The position numbers and the translations under genes are program-made. Below are positions 13,960 through 18,042 of a DNA stretch of 18,042 nt, one piece after another. Each line of letters opens with the position of its first letter. Position 1 is the stretch's first letter. The DNA comes from JANMQK01 sp031370485 (GTDB taxonomy: Bacteria > Acidobacteriota > Polarisedimenticolia > Gp22-AA2), in NCBI GenBank assembly GCA_031370485.1, contig JANMQK010000299.1, forward strand, positions 1 to 18,042. Reading direction: 5' to 3'. The notes beneath the pieces were generated by a model. That model did not search any database. It was not told the origin of the DNA and saw only the letters and a list, made by a program, of their open reading frames with translations.

Positions 13960-15924
13960 ATGCCTCGCTTCGGAAGAGTCCTTGGGTGCCTGCTGGCGAT
14001 CGGCCTCCCGCTGGCGGCCTACGCCGCCAACGACGACGGCGCCAGCGCGGACGCATCCCGACAGGCCCAGGCCTACAAGCTGTATTCGCTGGCGCAGCAG
14101 TCGATCCTCGAGCGCGATTACTCTCAGGCCGTCGACCTCATGGAACGCGCCGCGGCGCGTGACGCATCGCCTGGACTGCTGCTCGAGCTGGCGCAGCTGC
14201 ACTATTCCCTCAACGACCTCGACAAGTCCTTCGATCTCGGGAAGCGCGTCCTGGCGATGCAGCCGGATCTTCCCGCGGGCCACAAGCTGCTCGGCGACGT
14301 GTATCTCAGCCGGGCCAAGGCGGGCACCGACACCGACTCGAACATCCAGAGCGCCATGGCCGAGTATCGCGCCGCGCTCGGCGCCGACCCCGCTGACGAG
14401 GAATCAGCCCGCACCCTGGCGGAGCTTCTCTACCACACGGGCAAGATGGAGGAGACCATCGACCTCCTGACCGGAACCGCCAGCGCCCGCCCCCTCGACC
14501 CGGCGCTGTCGCTGCTTCTTGGGAAGGCGCTCATTCGCGCCGGACGGTTCGACGAGGCCGAGACGATCCTGACAGGAATGCTCGCCCGCTCTCCCAGAAA
14601 CCTGGAGGCCGCCGACGCGCTGGGAGCACTTTACGAATACACCAAGCAGTACGACAAGGGGATTGCCGTCTACACCCCGTTTCTCAGGGGGTCGGCGCAG
14701 AAGGGGTACCTGCACGTCCGGATCGGATCCCTGCACCTCCAGGCCAAGCGGTACAAGGAGGCCATTGACGAGCTGACCGAGGCGCAGAAAATTGACCCCG
14801 ATGACGTGCGGGGCCTGATGGCGCTGGCCGAAGCCTACGAAGGCGCGAACCGGCTCGAAGCCGCCGTCGGCTGCTACGATCACATGATTGACCGCGAGCC
14901 GGGGAATCTCGAAGCGCAGTTCCAGAAGTCGCGACTCAAGGAGAAACAGGGGGAGCATGCCGAAGCCCTCGCCGGGTTCAAGTCGATCATCCAGATGGCG
15001 ACCGGCCGCGGTGCGATCACCGACAGGGAAGCCGCCGTCCTGGCGCTGACCCATTTGCGCATCGGACTCATCGAAATGGAGGCCCGGCGTTTCGAGCCGG
15101 CCTCGGCCGCCTTCATGCACGCGCTCGACGCGACGGAGGAGCCGGGACCGGAGCTTTTTTTCCTCCTCGGGAGGTCCGAGATCGAGGCGCGCGATATCGA
15201 GAGCGCCGAGCGCGCGGTGGTCGAGGGGCTCCGCCGTCACCCCACCGATCTGGCTCTTCTGATCCTGAAAGGTGAGATCCTCATAGTCAAGGGGGATCTC
15301 AAGGGAGCGCGCGCCTTCTACGCCACGCTCATCGACCAGCGGGACCACGCGTCGGAGACCTGCATTCAGGTCGCCGAGACATTTCTCCGACAGAAAAAAT
15401 ACCAGGACGCGGACGACATCCTGAAGGACGCGATCCGCCGCCACCCCGACGACGACGCGCTCCTGTTCACGCGCGGGGCCGCGATGGAGCACCTGGGACG
15501 GATCGGGGACGCGGAGCGCCTCCTGTCCAGGGCCATCGCCGTCAACCCGCGGAATGCCATGGCGCTCAACTACCTCGGCTACATGCTCGCCGACCGGGGG
15601 CTCAAGCTCAGCGAATCGGTCGGGTACGTGAAACGGGCCCTCGAGATCGACCCTGACAACGCCGCCTACCTCGACAGCCTGGGGTGGGCTCAGTTCAAGC
15701 TGGCCCTTTTCGTCCCGGCCGAGGAAAACCTGCGCGCCGCATTGAAGCAGGACGGCTCCGACCCGACCATTCGCGATCATCTCGGCGATCTCCTGGCGGC
15801 CACCGGCCGGCCGGATGAAGCGGTGCACGAGTGGGAGCAGGCTCTCGAGAGAGGGCACGACGCTCCCGAAAAAGTGCGCGCGAAAATCTCCACCGCCCGG
15901 ACCTCCGCGAAAGCCTCCCAGTGA
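13960..15924 (+). CDS. Exported large TPR-repeat protein
   Basis: This 654-residue protein starts with a signal peptide ('GRVLGCLLAIGLPLAAYA', likely cut after Ala22). The rest is almost entirely tetratricopeptide repeats. I count about 16-17 34-residue units with recurring G/A-Y-A and 'DP' turn positions, one of which carries a short insertion near residues 120-135. Near the C-terminus it has 'ALNYLGYMLADRG' followed by 'AYLDSLGWAQFK', a pair of signatures typical of TPR proteins found beside lolB/ispE. Such proteins act as periplasmic scaffolds, and a partner cannot be named from sequence. ATG 13960 is chosen because AGGGA at 13949-13953 sits 6 nt upstream. A TTG directly before it is in the same frame. 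The stop overlaps the lolB-like GTG start by 4 nt. Confidence 0.9.
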   Translation: MPRFGRVLGCLLAIGLPLAAYAANDDGASADASRQAQAYKLYSLAQQSILERDYSQAVDLMERAAARDASPGLLLELAQLHYSLNDLDKSFDLGKRVLAMQPDLPAGHKLLGDVYLSRAKAGTDTDSNIQSAMAEYRAALGADPADEESARTLAELLYHTGKMEETIDLLTGTASARPLDPALSLLLGKALIRAGRFDEAETILTGMLARSPRNLEAADALGALYEYTKQYDKGIAVYTPFLRGSAQKGYLHVRIGSLHLQAKRYKEAIDELTEAQKIDPDDVRGLMALAEAYEGANRLEAAVGCYDHMIDREPGNLEAQFQKSRLKEKQGEHAEALAGFKSIIQMATGRGAITDREAAVLALTHLRIGLIEMEARRFEPASAAFMHALDATEEPGPELFFLLGRSEIEARDIESAERAVVEGLRRHPTDLALLILKGEILIVKGDLKGARAFYATLIDQRDHASETCIQVAETFLRQKKYQDADDILKDAIRRHPDDDALLFTRGAAMEHLGRIGDAERLLSRAIAVNPRNAMALNYLGYMLADRGLKLSESVGYVKRALEIDPDNAAYLDSLGWAQFKLALFVPAEENLRAALKQDGSDPTIRDHLGDLLAATGRPDEAVHEWEQALERGHDAPEKVRAKISTARTSAKASQ

Positions 15925-16769
15925 CCGGGCGGGGGCTCAACCCCTTCGCCCGGCGCGGCATCCGGTGCGGCCTGCTGCTTTCCGGCCTGGTCCTGGCGTG
16001 CGGCTGCGCGACCCGGCGGCCGGCGACGGAACCGTTTTCCTCCGCCGCCACGGCCCGGGGGTACACCGCCCTGTTCCGGGGGGAATCCCAGGGACCCAAC
16101 GGCAGGCAGCGATTCCGCATGGCTGTCGCCTTGATGCCGCCCGACCGGATCCGGTTCGAGTTTCTCGGACCCGTGGGGGGGCCGCGGCTGATCGTCGCCG
16201 CCGACGATGGCAATGCCACGGCTCTCCTGCCCGCGGAGCGCGTCTACGAGAGGGCGGATGGCTCACCCGGCTCCTTTGAACGGCTGCTCGGGCTCCCGCT
16301 CGACGCCGGGGGGATGATCGCCCTGCTGACGGGGCAGCCCATGTGCCGGGCGGAGGCGGCCGAGCAGGTGCTGCACACGAGGACGGCGGCAACATTCGGC
16401 CGGACTCCCGCGTGGTACGAAGTGGTCTGCCCGCCGGGAGAGATCCGATATCAGGCGCGAAGCCAGGAGCGCGGCGGGGTCCTTCAGGGTGCCACGGTCC
16501 GCGAGGGGACCAGCGGTGCTATGATCCTCGAGGTCGAGTACGGCGATCACGAGGAGGGACAGGGCCCTCGCTGGCCGCACCAGATCCGGCTTCGCCTGGC
16601 GCGGCGGCAAACCACGGTGTCACTCTCCGTGATCGACGGCCCGCGGGCCAGCGATCCGGAGGCGTCGATGTTCACCCCTCCCGTACCCTCGGATTTCACA
16701 CCAAGGGCGGATCTGCTTTCCATCCCCGTGCCGGGCCTTCTGGGCTCGACCGGGGAGCGGGAGAAATGA
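15921..16769 (+). CDS. LolB-like outer-membrane lipoprotein
   Basis: This 282-residue protein has a lipoprotein signal ('GLLLSGLVLACGC', with Cys27 or Cys29 as the lipidated residue). The mature part has the LolB/DUF4292 beta-rich layout: 'YTALFRGESQGPNG', 'PPDRIRFEFLGPVGGP', 'LIVAADDGNATALLP', 'ERVYERADG' and 'LLGLPLDAGGMIALLTGQP'. LolB proteins receive lipoproteins from LolA and insert them in the outer membrane. Identity as a true LolB is not certain because the family is very divergent. Gene order supports it, since E. coli also has lolB directly upstream of ispE. The start is GTG 15921 (GTGA overlap with the TPR stop). The same frame is open back to 15831, but that would place 30 non-signal residues before the lipobox region. 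The stop overlaps the ispE ATG by 4 nt. Confidence 0.8.
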   Translation: MTGRGLNPFARRGIRCGLLLSGLVLACGCATRRPATEPFSSAATARGYTALFRGESQGPNGRQRFRMAVALMPPDRIRFEFLGPVGGPRLIVAADDGNATALLPAERVYERADGSPGSFERLLGLPLDAGGMIALLTGQPMCRAEAAEQVLHTRTAATFGRTPAWYEVVCPPGEIRYQARSQERGGVLQGATVREGTSGAMILEVEYGDHEEGQGPRWPHQIRLRLARRQTTVSLSVIDGPRASDPEASMFTPPVPSDFTPRADLLSIPVPGLLGSTGEREK

Positions 16770-17653
16770 CCCGGGCGATTGTCCGAGCCCACGCCAAGAT
16801 CAACCTGAATCTCAGGGTCCTGGGTCGAAGGCCGGATGGCTTTCATGATCTCGAGACCCTCGTCCAGTCCATCTCCCTGCACGACACCCTCGAATTCTCC
16901 CCGCGCGCCGAGGGCATCAGCCTCGAAGTGGACGACCCCGATCTGCCGGCAGGCCCGGATAACCTCGCCTGGCGGGCCGCCGCACGCCTCATCCGCGCCA
17001 TCCCCGGAGCCCGGGGGGTGGGCATACGTCTCGTCAAGCGGATTCCGGTCGGCGCCGGGCTGGGAGGCGGGAGCAGCGACGCCGCGGCCACGCTGGTTAC
17101 GCTGAACCGCCTCTGGGCCCCAGGTCTCTCCCCTCCAGATCTGGCCGGGATCGCCTCGGAACTCGGTTCGGATGTCCCCTTTTTCCTGGCCGGGGGGACC
17201 GCGCTCCTCACCGGCCGTGGCACGGAGGTCACGGCCCTGCCCGATCTCCTTGGCTACCGGCTCCTGGTCGTATTTCCGGGAGTCCCCCTGGCCACCCGGG
17301 AGGTGTACGCCCAAGTGCAAGCGCCGTTGACACCTACGGGGAAAATCGGTAGCATGACCCGGTTTCAACAGTTTCCTGACGGCAGGGTCGAATCGTATGT
17401 GGGGGTCGGCAACGATCTCGGCCCCCCGGCGAGGCGTCTCTGCCCGGTCATCGGAGACATCGAAGCCCGCCTGAGGCGCTCCGGTGCGACTGCCGCGGGT
17501 GTGAGCGGGAGTGGCGCGGCCGTGTTTGGACTGTTCCGGGACAGGGCCCGGCAGGAGGATGCGGCGCGGGACATGCGGGATTCCGGGTGGGACGTCAGGG
17601 CGTGCGAGCCGATAGGGCGCATGGAATACTTGAGGAGCCTGGCTTCGGCGTGA
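16766..17653 (+). CDS. ispE: 4-diphosphocytidyl-2-C-methyl-D-erythritol kinase
   Basis: This 295-residue cytoplasmic GHMP kinase phosphorylates CDP-methylerythritol in the MEP isoprenoid pathway. Visible signatures are 'AHAKINLNLRVLGRRPDGFH' with catalytic Lys11, the glycine-rich ATP loop 'PVGAGLGGGSSDAAAT' (about 94-109), 'LGSDVPFFL' with catalytic Asp136, and the C-terminal 'VSGSGAAVFGLF' loop. Length and motif spacing fit the family. The start at 16766 is an ATGA overlap with the lolB-like stop, and the frame upstream is only a shadow of that gene. The MEP pathway feeds undecaprenyl phosphate for wall synthesis, so the location next to envelope genes makes sense, although this neighbourhood is also just ancient synteny. 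Confidence 0.97.
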   Translation: MTRAIVRAHAKINLNLRVLGRRPDGFHDLETLVQSISLHDTLEFSPRAEGISLEVDDPDLPAGPDNLAWRAAARLIRAIPGARGVGIRLVKRIPVGAGLGGGSSDAAATLVTLNRLWAPGLSPPDLAGIASELGSDVPFFLAGGTALLTGRGTEVTALPDLLGYRLLVVFPGVPLATREVYAQVQAPLTPTGKIGSMTRFQQFPDGRVESYVGVGNDLGPPARRLCPVIGDIEARLRRSGATAAGVSGSGAAVFGLFRDRARQEDAARDMRDSGWDVRACEPIGRMEYLRSLASA

Positions 17654-17687
17654 AGCGGGTGCCGGTTCCCCTGGAGGGGCGCCGGGC

Positions 17688-18042
17688 ATGGAAATCACCG
17701 ACGCCCGGGTTTTCCCCGTCGACGAGGACAAGCTCAAGGCTTTCGTTTCGATCATCATCAACGACTGTTTTGTCGTCAGCGACATCAAGGTCATCAGCGG
17801 GGCCACCGGGCTCTTCGTCTCCATGCCCGGCAAGAAGAGGAACAACGGCACTTTTCGCGACATCGCCCACCCTCTGAACACCGAGACGCGGAAGAAGATC
17901 GAGGACAGGGTCTTGGCACGGTACAAGGAGGCGCTCGCCGCCGGAGGCAAGGAAAAGGATCACGCAGGGCGCGGCGCGGAACCGGACCGTGATGGCCCGG
18001 AGGAGGGCGGGACAGGGTCACCGCCCCCCGAGGACCGGATCC
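17688..18042 (+). CDS. spoVG: SpoVG family RNA/DNA-binding regulator (3' end outside window)
   Basis: The frame is open from ATG 17688 to the window end, with 118 codons visible and no stop. It is preceded by a strong ribosome-binding site, GGAGGGG at 17673-17679. The SpoVG core occupies residues 1 to about 85: 'MEITDARVFPVDEDKLKAFV', 'SIIINDCFVVSDIKVI', 'GLFVSMPGKKRNNGTFRDI' and 'AHPLNTETRKKIED'. SpoVG proteins are small site-specific nucleic-acid-binding regulators, best studied in Firmicutes but also common after ispE in several diderm groups. Beyond the core, a Gly/Glu/Asp/Pro-rich tail of at least 30 residues continues past the edge. It lies 34 bp after ispE and is probably co-transcribed. 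A promoter in the gap was not evident. Confidence 0.93.
   Translation, partial: MEITDARVFPVDEDKLKAFVSIIINDCFVVSDIKVISGATGLFVSMPGKKRNNGTFRDIAHPLNTETRKKIEDRVLARYKEALAAGGKEKDHAGRGAEPDRDGPEEGGTGSPPPEDRI

Noticed and set aside
12272..14056. Long minus-strand open frame opposite yibQ and the Ser/Thr kinase
   Set aside because: No recognisable domain, low-complexity Arg/Gly/Pro composition, and the opposite strand is clearly coding. It is a codon-bias shadow.
14404..15858. Long minus-strand open frame opposite the TPR gene
   Set aside because: The periodic composition simply reflects the TPR repeats on the other strand. No motif or start signal was found.
1..18042. tRNA, rRNA, CRISPR array, transposon or prophage
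   Set aside because: Scanning both strands showed no cloverleaf-like tRNA, no regularly spaced repeats, and no transposase, integrase or phage motif. All larger stretches are accounted for by the listed genes.

Overview
The window is about 18 kb of very G+C-rich, almost gapless bacterial chromosome, with roughly two thirds G+C judged by eye. It looks like a diderm (Gram-negative-type) bacterium. It encodes a LolB-like outer-membrane lipoprotein, an EnvC-type murein hydrolase activator and a YibQ-type deacetylase, together with a Hanks-type Ser/Thr kinase, a large TPR protein and SpoVG. SpoVG directly after ispE in a diderm, next to Hanks kinases and c-di-GMP proteins, suggests Acidobacteriota, Myxococcota or a related deep lineage. 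I cannot fix the phylum from sequence alone. No RNA gene, CRISPR array, IS element or prophage signature was seen.

Layout. (1) 1-4450, plus strand: a signalling block made of the 3' end of a PilZ-domain gene, a stand-alone receiver, a degenerate-GGDEF/intact-EAL phosphodiesterase and a membrane-anchored triple-PAS histidine kinase. (2) 4474-6061: two RNA-modification genes transcribed divergently from a 109-bp gap, a SpoU/TrmH-type RNA methyltransferase (minus) and a TsaC/YrdC-type threonylcarbamoyl-AMP synthase (plus). (3) 5863-8849, minus strand: a degenerate anhydro-MurNAc kinase (AnmK) homologue translationally coupled to an oligopeptide-binding lipoprotein, whose 3' end runs 199 nt antisense into the tsaC-like gene. 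(4) 9016-18042, plus strand: a long, tightly packed run of envC-like, S41 peptidase (ctpA-like), yibQ-like, Ser/Thr kinase, TPR protein, lolB-like, ispE and spoVG (cut by the window end), mostly joined by 1-4 nt stop/start overlaps.

Regions 3 and 4 are driven from a compact divergent control region at 8899-8991. It holds two good sigma70-like promoters placed back to back with only 6 bp between their -35 boxes, and an inverted repeat just downstream of the rightward one. The leftward unit (AnmK-like plus peptide-binding lipoprotein) and the rightward unit (wall hydrolase activator, S41 protein, deacetylase, kinase) would therefore be expressed from the same spot.

The most striking point is that three cell-wall enzyme homologues around this control region have lost catalytic signatures while keeping intact reading frames and family folds. 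The AnmK homologue lacks the SGTSxDGxD phosphate-binding loop and other glycine loops. The EnvC-like LytM domain lacks zinc ligands, as known EnvC proteins do. The S41 protein has Arg and Ile exactly where the Ser/Lys dyad should be. Combined with a transmembrane kinase carrying an unrecognised extracytoplasmic domain, this could be a wall-turnover sensing and regulation module built largely from pseudoenzymes. That is an inference.
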